A stretch of DNA of 64,000 nt from Erpobdella octoculata. Lineage: Eukaryota > Annelida > Clitellata > Hirudinida > Erpobdellidae. The notes under the pieces are model-generated. The model searched no databases. It had not been told where the DNA came from and worked only from the letters and a program-made list of their open reading frames with translations. Each line of letters begins with the position of its first letter. Position 1 is the stretch's first letter. The stretch lies in assembly GCA_963978895.1 (NCBI GenBank), contig OZ022246.1:25632859-25696858 (forward strand). Reading direction: 5' to 3'. The translations under genes were made by a program, and so were the position numbers. Of the stretch, positions 1 to 11,889 are shown piece by piece.

Positions 1-122
1 TTACTTTCTTTTGTTGGTAGAGGTGTACGAGGCTCTTTTAAATACAATTACAATTTTATAATAATATTTCAGTAAATGCTGATGTTTAGTTTATTTCAGT
101 TTGTTTTAAGAACTTAACTCAC

Positions 123-708
123 GTGTCATGCAAATAACAGGATGTTTTTCGCTGCAGTTACTACATGGACTCCAAAGACCATTACAAATGAAAGAACAGT
201 TGGTTTTTACAGAAGGTTCAGAATTATTATTCTCCCAGTGTGAAAAATCCATTGTCCTATCTGTTGTAAAACTTTCACATAAGTTGAAATTTTTAAACTT
301 GAATTTCAATCAAATTAATAAAGTACAACTTGATGTCAGCCAATAGTAATTTCCATTCCTAAATCCCAAATTTAGCCAAGAATTAGAACTTTTTAACGCG
401 GCCCAGGTTGAAAATGCACTATCAACAACATTTTGATAAGATTGATCATATATTTCTAACAGCATAGAGTTTTGTTGGTTGCATAAAAGTTGTGCTTCTT
501 CAAACGTTTTTAAATTTAAAGAAGCTGTTCCTTCAGAATGTAAGCATATTTGTGAGGTTCTGTTGCAATAATCCAAATTAAACGAGGTGACCACATTCAC
601 AATCACTAAAAATAACCTGTAATCTAAGTGCATGAAAGATACAAAAATTATTTAGCATCTCTATAATAATTAAAATTATTAAATCGTATTTTTCTTACAT
701 ATATTCAT
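123..708 (-). CDS. CTLD receptor A (5' part; runs off left edge)
   Basis: Partial gene for a secreted or membrane CTLD protein. Exon 1 (708-699) encodes MNI and ends at a GTAAG donor. Exon 2 (623-330) completes a hydrophobic signal peptide and carries the first CTLD half: an N-terminal Cys pair (LDYC...ICLH), the conserved helix with LLEIYDQSYQNVV, and WLNLG in place of WIGL. Exon 3 (262-123) holds the second half with SHWENN, NCSFIC and HPVICM, and ends at a strong GTGAGT donor. The donor of exon 2 (TCAA|GTTG) is weaker than in the paralogues and the intron is only about 67 nt. Stalk, membrane segment and tail lie outside the window. No EPN/QPD or WND motif is seen, so Ca2+-dependent sugar binding is unlikely. 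Confidence 0.65.
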
Positions 709-845
709 AGTTCCTACTTTAGTAGGACACGTCCAAAACAGAACAGTGAATGGAAACAAATAGCTCGTATCAATATTAAGCTTGTAGTGTATGCATTGTT
801 AAGTCGTGTCTTAGCCATATTTAGCACTTCCTGATAGTTATTTAA

Positions 846-1112
846 TTAGTTTAATAATAAATAGTTTGACGAGTTTATAGTGACGTAAGTCCTACTAAAG
901 GGCCACTGGAACAGATGCGTCTTGAGTTTCTTACTAAAGTCTTCGACTGTTGCTGAAGAGGTGATCTCTGAGGGAAGATTGTTCCATACTTTTGGGCCAG
1001 CAGCCGCAAATCTTCTGTCTCCGACGCAGATGGCAGACAATTTTTTTTTAACAAACAGATTATTATTTCTGCTAACAGATTTAAAGTAAGGGTACATGCT
1101 AAACATAACCAA
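846..1112 (-). mobile_element. Non-LTR retrotransposon 3' fragment (RT C-terminal remnant)
   Basis: The open frame contains GDRRFAAAGPKVWNNLPSEI followed by a stretch ending FSKKLKTHLF. This is the hallmark C-terminal sequence of reverse transcriptases from many animal non-LTR elements (CR1/L2/Jockey-like ORF2 ends, usually GDRAFSxAxPxLWNxLP...). Only the last 80 or so codons are present, so this is a 5'-truncated dead copy. It lies on the same strand as the receptors, just upstream of receptor A. Confidence 0.75.
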
Positions 1113-1455
1113 TCTTACAAATTAATGTTTCAATAATTTTTAAAGCATTCCAATAATTAACCATGTTTAAGTAAAATTACACAAGTATCAAAAACTTGTT
1201 GTGTGTCTCTGCGCGTAATTTATATTTTATTTCTTTACGTTTTTCTGTTAACAAAGTTTTATTTTACAACACAGGTTTTTTCCAATAAACCACTTTACTT
1301 ATTGGAAGTATTATTTGTAGAGTAAATGTTAAACAGGTTTTGTAAAAACCCAATATTTCCACTGCGTGATACAAAGGTCTTTGATTTTTACACAACAATT
1401 ATCTATTGACAGCTCTTAGATCAGTCACATGACTGTGCAGAGTACCTTGCTCTCA

Positions 1456-1504
1456 TGGTTTCTCTCTCTCTGTCTATCTTTCTCTCTCTTTCTCTCTCTC
1501 TCTT

Positions 1505-1586
<82 letters not shown>

Positions 1587-1588
1587 AC
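1456..1588. repeat. (TC)n microsatellite
   Basis: Nearly pure TC/TTTC dinucleotide tract of about 130 bp. The Ser/Leu-rich plus-strand open frames across it are artefacts of the repeat. Confidence 0.95.
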
Positions 1589-1736
1589 TTTATCTCCATC
1601 TGCAAAAACTTATATAACAAATGTATTTAATCAATTGAATAAATTTCAAACTTTAGCAATTTTTTATTAAACGGTATATGAAGATTTCAATAAAACAAAA
1701 TCTCAAACAGTAATAAATTATCTAGAAACCACAGAT

Positions 1737-3172
1737 TCAAGTTTTGCCAATTTTCTCGTAAAGATGCAAATCATTTTCAACGCTTCCCAAGACGTTGTAG
1801 AGTTGGTTTGGAGTCGGATTTAAATTTTCATAAATCTCTAGTTTGAAGCTGTTATTTGAATCATTAATTGATTTTGGATCGTTTTCACGTGTCTCTTTGT
1901 GGTTTTCAATTCCAACATTAGAGTTTCTCAACGTTGTTTTCTTTTTGAAAGCAAGAACAATTCCTGATGGCGTTTCTTGTTTAAAATAAAAAATTAGATA
2001 GAGAAATATTAAAAAAAAATTAAACTGTAATTTACTTTTTTTTATTCTGAGCCAGCAAAACGCAACAATTCCAATTATGAGCAAAAACAATAGAGACAGT
2101 CCAACTGCAAGCCCAACTTTACTCCCTGGTGTAAAAAAAATACCAGTTACAATTTTGTATATGTTTTCAAACGTATTCTGTATGTTGTTTATAAATTAAT
2201 TATGCTTATGACTGAAGATATAAATAGCATTGATGACCTGAATATTCAGATGTCGATGTTGAGTTTGTAACGCCAGAAAAGCTAAGTGACTTTGTTCCTG
2301 ATACTGTAGAAGAAGAATCTAACAAAAACTTTGTGTGTTATATACTTAGTAACATTTTTATTTCTGAAAGTGTTTGTCTAGCCAAAAATATTACGTTTTT
2401 TAAATTTAGTGTCAAAAACAGTTCTTTAATTAGGAAAAAAATCTGTATTTACAAAAACATTAATTTGAATGTATATACAAAATAATGTTGATAATGGCAA
2501 TATTCAATACCAATACCAACAACTTTTTGATAAACTTTACTAGGCAAAGTTTCTTTAAGAGTTGTTGACGTTTAACTTTTTTATAAATATAATTTATTAG
2601 GTACATTTGCTTGTACAATGAATTAAAACATATAAAGTTCTTTTTAAAAAAAATTGATACCTTCATTACTGAGCTTTGACGAAAAACTTGAAAATGAGTT
2701 AGAGTGTATTATAAATGTATTGGTTGTTGTTGTTTTAGATGGAGTTGTACATATAAGTGTAGTTGTAGTTGTATTTGTAAGTATATTATCAGTTGTAGTT
2801 TTAGTTGTAGTTGTAGTTGTAGTTGTAGTTGTAGTTGTAGTTGTAGTTGTAGTTGTAGTTGTAGTTGTAGTTGTAGTTGTAGTTGTAGTTGTAGTTGTAG
2901 TTGTAGTCGTAGTTGTAGTTGTAGTTGTAGATGAAACTGTGTCTAAAACTGTAAAAGAAACAAACAAAATAAAAATTAAATTTTCTACAGTTGAAAAAAA
3001 AAACAAAAATAAATGAAATAAGTGTTCACCAAGTTTTAATATATTTAGAAACTTTAAAATAGTTGTATTTATTTATAAAAACCTGACATCAGTAAACACA
3101 AACAACAAATTGTAATCAAAATGTAACAGAAAAAATAGGTATAACCTGAACTTGTTAAAGTAGCTTCTGCTG
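1737..3172 (-). CDS. ITAM-bearing stalk/TM/tail cassette behind receptor B
   Basis: Four or five exons with no CTLD of their own. Stalk exons at about 3172-3145, 2950-2678 (a long poly-Thr run encoded by an ACAACT repeat) and about 2313-2235 (Ser/Thr-rich) precede a membrane exon (2125-2036: GLAVGLSLLFLLIIGIVAF, then basic KKSK). The tail exon (1975-1737) ends in TGA. The tail carries YENLNPTPNQLYNVL, which is YxxL-x7-YxxL and matches the ITAM consensus, followed nine residues later by YEKI. The nearest lectin head upstream is B, whose own ITIM tail ends at 5033. The cassette is therefore either an alternative 3' end of B or a gene that lost its head. The tail is homologous to the one behind receptor J. 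Confidence 0.6.
2803..2930. repeat. Coding hexanucleotide repeat (poly-Thr stalk)
   Basis: About 21 copies of AGTTGT/GTAGTT on the plus strand, read on the minus strand as ACA/ACT, giving uninterrupted Thr-Thr. One copy is changed (AGTCGT). The unit is a multiple of three, so length changes keep the frame and would lengthen or shorten the mucin-like stalk. Confidence 0.9.
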
Positions 3173-4330
3173 CTAAAATTTAAAATTTTATTGAAGTTAT
3201 GAGCTGTCAATTTTCAAAAATAAAATGTTTGTTTTTAAAACAACTGGAACAAAACAATAAGCACATTTATAATAACAAAGTAATGGCAATTATATTTTTA
3301 AAATTTTAATTTGTGATTATGCACTAGAAAATTGCGAGAATTATTTGTTTTTCTAACAACACAGTAACCTACTTTTTCAAAATTGTTTGAAAATATTTAA
3401 AGTAAACGTATAAGTACAATGTTGTAAAATATTGAAAACTACAGAGAAAAAATACTTGAGTTTTCAGCAAACATTGCCATTGTTAGTAGTTGACCAGCTA
3501 TTATCCAACAATCTTAAAACAAATTTCAAAAACTATTCGTTACTTCTCATATAATTTTAAAATATAAAAAATCCTGTAAGCAAAAGGTTCACTTGACTAG
3601 CGTTTGATTATTTGGACAAACCTTTGTTGAAAATAAAGCATTAATTTAAAATCACTTAAAATATAAAAGCTCACAATTTATTTTTAAATCCATGCTGAAA
3701 CGTTTCTTCCACAAACCTACAGCAAAAAAACAGTGCTGTCAATTAATAGAAAAGTTAAATTATAATTGCTATGCGTTAGCTTGTATATCTTTTTAAGACG
3801 CTAACCATGAATTACGTGTAAACTATTGTTTGATATTTATTGGATTCGTGGGAAAAATCAAATGATATTGTAGAGCTCAAAGAGTTTGAATGTTTTTTTT
3901 TATAAAAATAATAAAATCAAATACAAATAAAAGTTTGTTTTATTACGCATTGAATAGTTATGAAAATACTGCATCTTTTAAACAAAAAAAATCAATTAAA
4001 ATATTTTTAATAAAGAGGTTTATAATCTTTTACACTGAGTGTTTTAAATATGAAATAGATGTATAAAAATACAAAATTACTCTATGTTTCAGATAATGAT
4101 CTGTTGATTCTATTTTTCCTCCTTTAGATGAAATGATGTGTAGTTGATTACTCACTATGCCAACACTCTTGTTAAATGAACAACAAAACTTTTTTTACAG
4201 ATTGTGTTTATTTACGTTTAGTAAAATGATGTGTAAAAATCAAACATATCATTATACAAATATTTATATCAAGTTAAAACTGATTTGATATATAAGAGCT
4301 TCGACGTTTCCGATGATTTTAATAACGTTT

Positions 4331-4400
4331 ATTGTGACAAGATTGATTAGCATACGTTGATTTAATTGTGACAAGATTGATTAGCATACGTTGATTTAAT
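4331..4400. repeat. Two perfect tandem copies of a 35-bp unit
   Basis: Positions 4331-4365 and 4366-4400 are identical (unit begins ATTGTGACAAGATTG). This is a simple recent duplication in non-coding DNA. Confidence 0.95.
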
Positions 4401-4637
4401 TGAGATTTCAAACTAAGGTGAGTTAGATATAATGGTATTACACTTTATATCAACAAAAAACAAATGGCACATTGATTTTCAACACTGACACACTTTCTTT
4501 AATTAAAATTTTAAATATCGAATGAAAACAATTGTTCATAGTTTGATACAATGAAATTTATAGTCTACAATTACTGTTATTTTCAGTTTAAACGTCTAAA
4601 AACATTTATATTGACATAAATAGATATAGTTTCTTAA

Positions 4638-4721
4638 TTTTGCGTTGAAAAATAATTTATCAAATTTGAAATTTGATAAATTATTTTGCGTTGAAAAATA
4701 ATTTATCAAATTTGAAATTTG
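4638..4721. repeat. Duplicated palindromic segment
   Basis: A 38-bp unit (4638-4675) recurs at 4684-4721. The first copy runs on into an inverted repeat with arms AATAATTTATCAAATTT and its complement, separated by one base. The RNA could fold into a strong AT hairpin. Confidence 0.85.
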
Positions 4722-5032
4722 TTTCATATTTACATCATATACATCATAAACAAATTAAAAAAAACCAACATAAACAAATGTGCAAGTGTTAAAATTCAGA
4801 ATAATCAAGCAAAAAGGTAGTTATATACAAAAATAATGTTAATGTAATCTAAGCACAAAAATAACAAAAATTGCACATAAGTTTTCAGCTATATAGTTAT
4901 TTCATCATTTTTTAAACAATAACTCAATATAATGTCAGTAATTTAACTAATAAAATAGGGCTAAATTTTTACAAAAGTTTCTTTGAAATTAATTTATTTG
5001 TGTAATATTATAGAACTGTTATGTTTGGAAAA

Positions 5033-7674
5033 CTATTTATTTCTTTCAGGCTCTGAGAAGTTAAATTCGGCGTATTGAAGTCCATCTGCAGAGTTTGGAG
5101 AGGTCGGTGTTGAACCATTTCCAATATCTGTTGAAGGTTTGGCTCGAATACTGACGTAGTGAAGATTGCTGGTATCTTCAAAATTGTTTGTTTTAGCGGG
5201 ATTTGCTTCAACCTTAGCGTACATTGTATATCTCTCTTCATTTTTCATTACTTGATCATTTTGTGTTGAAAGTTTAAAATGATTGGTAAGAAACCTGAAT
5301 AACATTTTCCTTATTTTAGAGGTTGATTGATTTATAAAAATAAAATTCACAAAATATTGAATCATTTTTACTTAAGAAAAATTGTTATTAATAAATTTAA
5401 CCTTCTCTTTCTCAAAATAAGATACGTAATAATTCCACCACCAAAAAGAAACAGTAATCCAAATGTGAGACCAACTCCTAAGCCAACGGCCAAGTTATCT
5501 GAAACAAAAGCCAAATTTTAAATACTATTTCGATGTTTCAATTTTAATTGGCCTGATTATTACTTACAGAAAAAAATATATCAATATTTAAGCAGCAAAT
5601 TATATTTTTTAATTATCGTTTAAAAAAGATAAATATATTTATGCTAATTGTTTACTTTTTTGATTCTCTGAGAGCTCGTCTTGGTTCGTTTCATTTTTTT
5701 CCATTGTTGCAGTTGGTGCAGTAGGAATTGCCGCTGCTGTTAAGTAAGTTTTTAAACTATTTGATATTAACAACTTGTTGTTGACGTTCAATTTTTATAT
5801 TTACAACTTTTACTATAATTTAAGTTTTTCGTAGAATTAGATTCGTAATTTATTTTTGATTTTCGGTTTTTGCTTTTCTATTTATTTTTACATTCAAAAT
5901 CTGCTAAATAAATTGAAGAAACATATAGTAAAAAGTCAAATATATAAAAATAAAATTGCACTTGTAATTTTGTCTGTGGCTGTTGTTGCCATGGAAGATG
6001 TTGGTAAAGTTGTTATTGTAGAGGTTATACCTTTTGTTGTAGAGGTTACACCTTTTGTTGTAGAGGTTATACCTTTTTTTGTAGTTGTCGTTGGCGTTGG
6101 TTGTGTAGTTGTAGTTGTTGGCTCTAAAGCAAAAGTTAGTTTTAATTTGAAATTCTAAGCTTTTAGTTTTCTGAAATTATTGATGTTTGTGTCTTTTTAT
6201 CGCGCTTCTATTAGTTTCACTTGATGTTTGTTTGTTGGCGAGAAAAACTTGCAGTCGATTTTTCGACGACTTCCCATTAATTTTTTAAATTTTTATTTTG
6301 CAAGATTAACGTTGTTTCTAAGAACAATACACGAATAAAAATAGGTCATGTTGAAAAAAGGCAAGAATTCTCCAAAACAATGTTTTTATGGAAGAATAAA
6401 CTTAGAGGAAATTTTAAGAAATATCTGGAAAAAGTACCTACTTACCCAGCTATTTCTATAAATGCGTGGTTTATAAAAAAAAGTATTTTGTTTTTGGTTT
6501 TATTTAAATTGTAATTGTAACAATTCAAACGTTTAAGAAACGAATTAAACATTACAACCTTTAATAACAAATATAACAAATAGTACAAGCCTTGGCTTGA
6601 AAAAAAGTGTACACATTTTAATTATAGTTTTATCTAATGAGAATTACTAGAAATCAAACTTGTTGTTGTCGTTGTAGTGGTTATTATAGTTGTTGTAGCT
6701 GTTGTCGTCGTTGCCGTCGTTGTTGTTTTTATTGTTGTTGTTGTTGTTGTTGTTGTTGTTAGTTTCATAGTTGATGGTGGGTCTGCTGGTGGACCTGGTA
6801 GTGCTTCTTCGCCTGGTAATTGATTATATACAAAATTACCTACGATTGAGTTGTTTAAACAGTCTTTTTAAAATTTGTTTAACTTATTTATATAATTTAG
6901 ATAAAAATTGAAACAGCAAAATTTAAGTAACATTTTCAAAATTTATATTTTTTAAAATTCGAGAAAGCATCTTACTTGTAGCTTTTGATGTTGGTGTTGA
7001 TAATTTTGAAGGATTAACTATAAAATAAAAATATCATAAACATAATCATTCAAGAAAGTGCTAAATTGTCTTCAATAACCGTATGATTGAAACATACATT
7101 GTAAACATATAAATGGGTGGTTTTCGTTACAGTCATTTGAAGGGTTCCATCCAGTATTAGTAAAAAATGAACATTGATTATTGGAAGAAGAATGTCCAAC
7201 AACCCATTTGAAGTAATTTGCTAATTCACCTGATTTGTTTTTCAGGTTGAAAATAATTTTTCGAAAACTCAAAAACTCAAAATTTTTATTTTACAAACCT
7301 GATGTCAACCAATAAAAGCTCTTATTTATATATCCTAAATTCAACCACAAGTTAGCTTCCTCAAAATCTTCCCACTGAGCAAATGCTGCTTCAACGACAT
7401 TTTGATATGATTGGTTGTAAATTTCTAATAATATAGAATTATTTTGTCGACAATATATTTGAGCATCAGAGAAGTTTTTCATAGGAGACCATCCGTTGAA
7501 ATACAAGCAAATACTGAGATTGTCGTCACAGTAGTCGAGAGCAGTTAAAACATTCACCGTTATCATTAGAAATATCCATTGATCTGAAATAATTTAAATT
7601 TAATATAAAATCACGATACAAAACAATATTTGTTTAATTATGATTTTCAACTTACAAATCTGTTTTGCTGACAT
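5033..7674 (-). CDS. CTLD receptor B with ITIM-type tail
   Basis: Membrane C-type lectin-like receptor. Exon 1 (7674-7656) encodes MSAKQI; exon 2 (7583-7299) adds a hydrophobic signal (FLMITVNVL) and the first CTLD half (DYCDDNLSICLY, LLEIYNQSYQNVVEAAF, WLNLG). Exon 3 (7229-7098) has the second half (NYFKW, QCSFFT, HPFICL). Stalk exons follow at about 7020-6977, 6815-6660 (Thr-rich, GPPADPP), 6120-5975 (repeated GITSTTKGVTSTTKG) and 5740-5660. The membrane exon (5498-5402) has GLGVGLTFGLLFLFGGGIITY then RKRR. The tail exon (5294-5033) carries LHYVSI, a strict ITIM (LxYxxI), LQYAEFNF near the C-terminus, and TMYAKV. Internal introns are phase 1; the TM-tail join is phase 2. An ITAM cassette lies downstream at 1737-3172. 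Ligand unknown. Confidence 0.72.
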
Positions 7675-8362
7675 TCTGTTATAATAATAAATGCTATCTG
7701 TATTAAATTCACGCTACTTCCTTCTTCTGTTCATCTTATAGGTACTCAATTCTTTTCAACCAGCCATTTTATAAATAGCACAGAGTAAACCCTATTCAGT
7801 GCGTGTTTTAGTTGTTTAAACGTATTTACCTGCTTTACATCCTCATAATTAAACACTTTTTTTGAAATACAGTCAACAAATACAATAACGGTGACTTCTT
7901 TACGCTATTTAAACGCAAATTCAAATTATTTGTTATTACAAAAATGTTTTCAAACCCGATTCAATAAAACGGAAAATTTTTATAAAAACCTTTTCATTTT
8001 AAATTTATTGTATGTTCATGTTGACAAAACTATAATGATTAAAATATTTTATAACACCAGCAACATAGGAATAGTTGTTGCTTTTCTATTTTGTTGTTGA
8101 AAATTTGGTGACCTTTGTTTTTAAATTGTTTTTTTTTGTTATTTCAAAACAAAATAAATGATTATTTTTATAAATTCTGAATTTTACAGTTTAAATTATA
8201 GTCTGGTAACAAGGATTTTCAGAATTGAACAAAATTAATGTCTCTAGTCCTAACAAAAATCACCAAAGTTTTTTTTCTTTTTTTCATTATAATAAACTAA
8301 GAAAACAAATCAGTTGCTAAAATCCTGTTTGTAAAAATACAAAAATTACAACAAAAACGCAT
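7675..8362. other. Spacer: likely promoter region of receptor B
   Basis: About 690 bp between the first codon of receptor B and the stop of the ITAM cassette behind receptor C. It is AT-rich and contains no gene or repeat that I can support. Confidence 0.4.
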
Positions 8363-8898
8363 TTAAATAGAAGAAGCATTGTTAGAAAATTTCAAGTATT
8401 GATGAGATGGGTCTTCCCCAGCTCTTATTGTTTCGTAGGCTTGGTTTTGATGGGATATTTCTTCGTAATTTCCACAAATGTAAATGTCATTCCCTTGATT
8501 ATTTGTACTATTTGCAACATTTCCTTCAATGATGTTTGATATTTTCACAGTTTTAAAGGTTGTTGATCTGTATTCTGCAAATCTTTGAATAAAAAATGAT
8601 CTATTTGGAGTTATTCAATATTTTTAAATAATTAAACTAGTTGTGAATTTTGTTAAAATTAGTGTCAACTAATATTTCTCACTTTTTACAATGTTGAGAA
8701 ATAAGAACAAGTAGTACAATGAAAAATAACAAAGCAAATATTCCCATGCCAACCGCCAAACCAACGTTGACTGAAATTAAAAATTCAATTATATATATTT
8801 ACGCAATAAAAAACTAAAAAAAAAAGTCAAAAATGTTTTTAATAACTTGGGTTTTCAGTTTTCAATGTCATTCCTGTGTCTGCATTGGTTGATTGATC
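8363..8898 (-). CDS. ITAM-bearing TM/tail cassette behind receptor C
   Basis: A small stalk exon (from 8898, DQSTNADTG), a membrane exon (about 8771-8688: VGLAVGMGIFALLFFIVLLV, then SQHCKK) and a tail exon (8582-8363). The tail holds YEEISHQNQAYETI, i.e. YxxI-x6-YxxI, a full ITAM, plus a later QYLKF and an earlier DIYI. The acceptor at CAAAG|ATTTGC keeps frame with the membrane exon; the nearby TTTGCAG would not. No CTLD exon lies between this cassette and the ITIM tail of receptor C (stop at 9391). It is best read as an alternative 3' end of receptor C, or a headless gene. Confidence 0.62.
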
Positions 8899-9390
8899 TG
8901 TGAATAAAATTATTTGATCATATGACGTTACCTTTTTTAAATATTCAGCAGCATGCAGCTGTTCACAGCACATAAAATAAGTATACGTAAATTGCTATTT
9001 TAAAGCAGATGTAACTGAACAATAAGACTTCAATAATAAAATCGCCGAGGTAGTAAATAGCTTTGAATAGATGCTACTCTACTTTTAATAAACTTTAAGG
9101 CTTAGTACTCAATTCTTTTTTGATGCTCATGTATACTGATTTACAGTTGCTAAACGGCTTTGCTTGTTTAAGCTGTGTAATTTAGTTTTTACAGATTGGC
9201 CATATTATTTGTTCAAGTGTTCCATTTTTAAAAAAGTATTTTATTTAATTAAACACAATTTATACGGTTAAGACCTTTTAGAACATCAAAAGCAGAAACC
9301 AAAATTTTATTTACAAGAATTTAGCATAAGATTATTAATAACAAATGTTTGTTAATGATGTTCCAGATTAAACAATACAACAACATCGAT

Positions 9391-11889
9391 TCAGGTTGAA
9401 AACTTCCTCGGCTGAGGCACAGGCGCTTTGTTAAGTGGGATAAAAGTTTGGGCTATCACAGGATTGTTCATGTTTGAAGAACCAGCAGCCACGTTGTTTT
9501 GATTATCTTTAAATGCAAGTTGAGCGTAGTTGAGCATACCATCTCCATAGTTTGATGGTGAACCATTTGTTGTATAATTGTTGTTATTATTTTCAACCGG
9601 TTTCATATCGGGATCAGCATACATTGTTATTCTATCTGGTCTTCTCATGATTGGACTGTTTTGCTGTGGCAGTTGGAAATGATTGAACAGCGACCTTCAA
9701 CAATAAACATTTTTTTATCAATTTAAAGTCATTAAGTAATTATGTCTTATTTTGGGGAAACAGTAATGTAATTATATAAAAAAATAATAATGAATAAAAT
9801 CTGTGAAATCTTACCTTTTCTTTATAACTTGAAAATGCACAAAAACTCCACCAACAATCAAGAGTAGTAATAAAAGAGTAAGACCAACTCCTAAACCGAT
9901 GGCCAAGTTGCTAGAGTCTGGTGAAATTTATATCTACATTAATTATACTTTTGAATTGTCGATTTTTAAATAAGTCATTACTAAGCAGTCTAAAAATGCT
10001 ATGCTGTGATAACAAATTGGAATGATACTGATTATTTATCATTTACATCAAGTTATAAAAATATTTCAAATAGATGTAGATAAATGTTTCATTTAAGTAG
10101 CTTATTTGCACAGATTTTCAATTATTTTTGTTGTTAAATTGAAAAGCTGTTGTTTTGATTTCTTTTTGGTTTTTACCTTTCGAAATTCCTGTTAAGTCAT
10201 TTTGTTTTGTTTCATTTTGATTATCAGTAGCTGTAAGAGCTGCATGTTGAAATAATGTTTTAAATTAAACATTCAATAAACACGGTAGTAACCTATACAA
10301 TTAATACCCACCAACAACACATTTGTTTTAAACAATTTTTCCAATATAAATAAATATCATTCATCACATACAATTAACCATTATTTCTTTATACATTTAT
10401 CTTACAACTCAGACCACAACTTGTACTTTATTTAAAATTGTTATTTTGTCAACATTTGTATTGTTGTAAACAAAGGCTACTTTAGGCTACCACAGTGCTG
10501 AGAATGAGCTTTTAAAAACTTTATTTACTTTTTGAATTTGTTGAAGTTGATGAGTACAAACTCAGAGTAGTTGTACTTGTCGTTTTAAGACTTGTTGCTG
10601 CAATGAAAATGAAAAACATTAAATTTTTTAATAATTATAAATTAGGAACAGGGGCATGTTTTGCGTACGTTTTATAAATAAAGTAAATGTTCACTTGTCG
10701 TAGTTGGTTTTGTTGTTGTAGTAGTCGTCGTTGTTGTTGTTGTTTTAGCAGTAGTAGTCGTTATTGTTGTGGTTGTTGGGGCATTTGGTTGAACTGTAGT
10801 TGTTGTAGACGTTGAATTCACTAACAAAATCAATTAAAAAATTTTTTTTTATAAATAAATTCAGTTTTAATGATAAATTTTAGTATTTATAATTGTTTTT
10901 CAATAGCTTTCCACTTTTACAATATTTGAATTATTGTTTAGTTGTTAGACTCTATATTTCAATATTATTGCATTTTGTTTGGTAAAAATTAATTTATTTA
11001 ATCTGATTTTATCGTATTAAAACTTGCAGAGTCTAAATTAAAACTTTGAATAAATAACAGTTGTTGTTAATCAAATAATTATAGATTTACTTGCAGCAGT
11101 TGATGGATATGCTATAGCTTCAAAATAAAAAAACAATAAATAAGCAGTTTTTAATGTTCAATTGTTATTTTAGATTTTACAAATTTTTTGGAAAAATATA
11201 ACTCTAGTTTTGATTTCAATTAATTTATAGTAAACATTGAACATCAGTCATCAATTACTTTACTGGATAGATATTTTAATAATAGTAAAACACACTTTTT
11301 AAACAAATGAATGGCTGGGTCAGTGTGCACGAACTGGCTGATCTCCACACAGAATTAGTAATGAAAGAACATGAGCTATTGAATGATGCTGCTAAACTTT
11401 CCCAATTGAAATATTTCGCTATTTTATCTAAAATTAAATTATCTTTTTTTAATTACAATTTTATTAAACCCTGAGCTGAATTTTAATATAAAAACCTGAA
11501 GTTAGCCAATAGAAATTGTCATTTTTATATCCTAAATTCAACCACATGTAAGCTGCATTTAAATCTGTCCACTTAAAAAATGCTGAGTTAACAACATCTT
11601 GATATGATTGATTGTAAATTTCTAATAATATAGAATTGTTTTGTTGACAATATAATTGAGCTTCATTGAAAGTCTTTGAAAGAGAGTATCCTTGAGAATA
11701 CAAGCAAATTCTGAGATTGTTGTCGCAATATTCGAAAGCATCAGAAATAACAAATATAAGGATAAGAAAAACCCAATAATCTGTTGTGTAATTGAATTAA
11801 AATAATATTATTATGAATCAGTTTAGCTTAATCATTAAAGAATCGTTTTAAATTATTTATTTTTACTACTTACTTTGTTTTCCCAGCAT
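9391..11889 (-). CDS. CTLD receptor C with ITIM tail
   Basis: Exon 1 (11889-11874, MLGKQ) joins exon 2 (11780-11496), which completes a signal peptide (VFLILIFVISDAFEYC) and the first CTLD half. Exon 3 (about 11430-11300) has YFNW, SCSFIT and QPFICL. Stalk exons at about 11125-11095, 10820-10690, 10600-10540 and 10240-10180 are Thr-rich. The membrane exon (9917-9815) has LGVGLTLLLLLLIVGGVFV. The tail (9694-9391) starts RSLFNHFQLP, matching receptor B, and carries MLNYAQLAF, a canonical ITIM (LxYxxL), plus TMYADP. The C-terminus PVPQPRKFST is proline-rich. A separate ITAM cassette follows at 8363-8898. The tail suggests SHP-type phosphatase recruitment (inference). Confidence 0.72.

Larger units (their letters stand above)
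709..1736. other. Spacer between receptor A and the ITAM cassette behind receptor B
   Basis: This kilobase has no receptor exon that I can see. It holds a LINE 3' fragment (846-1112) and a TC microsatellite (about 1456-1588). It should contain the promoter of receptor A, but I recognise no distinct promoter element. Confidence 0.5.
3173..5032. other. AT-rich gap between the B ITIM tail and the ITAM cassette
   Basis: No CTLD, stalk or membrane exon is visible in these 1.9 kb on either strand. It holds a tandem 35-bp duplication and a duplicated palindromic segment (listed separately). It is either intergenic or an intron skipped by alternative splicing from receptor B. Confidence 0.5.

Noticed and set aside
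2654..3016. Plus-strand poly-Val and Cys/Ser-rich open frames
   Set aside because: They are the complement of the poly-Thr stalk exon on the minus strand.
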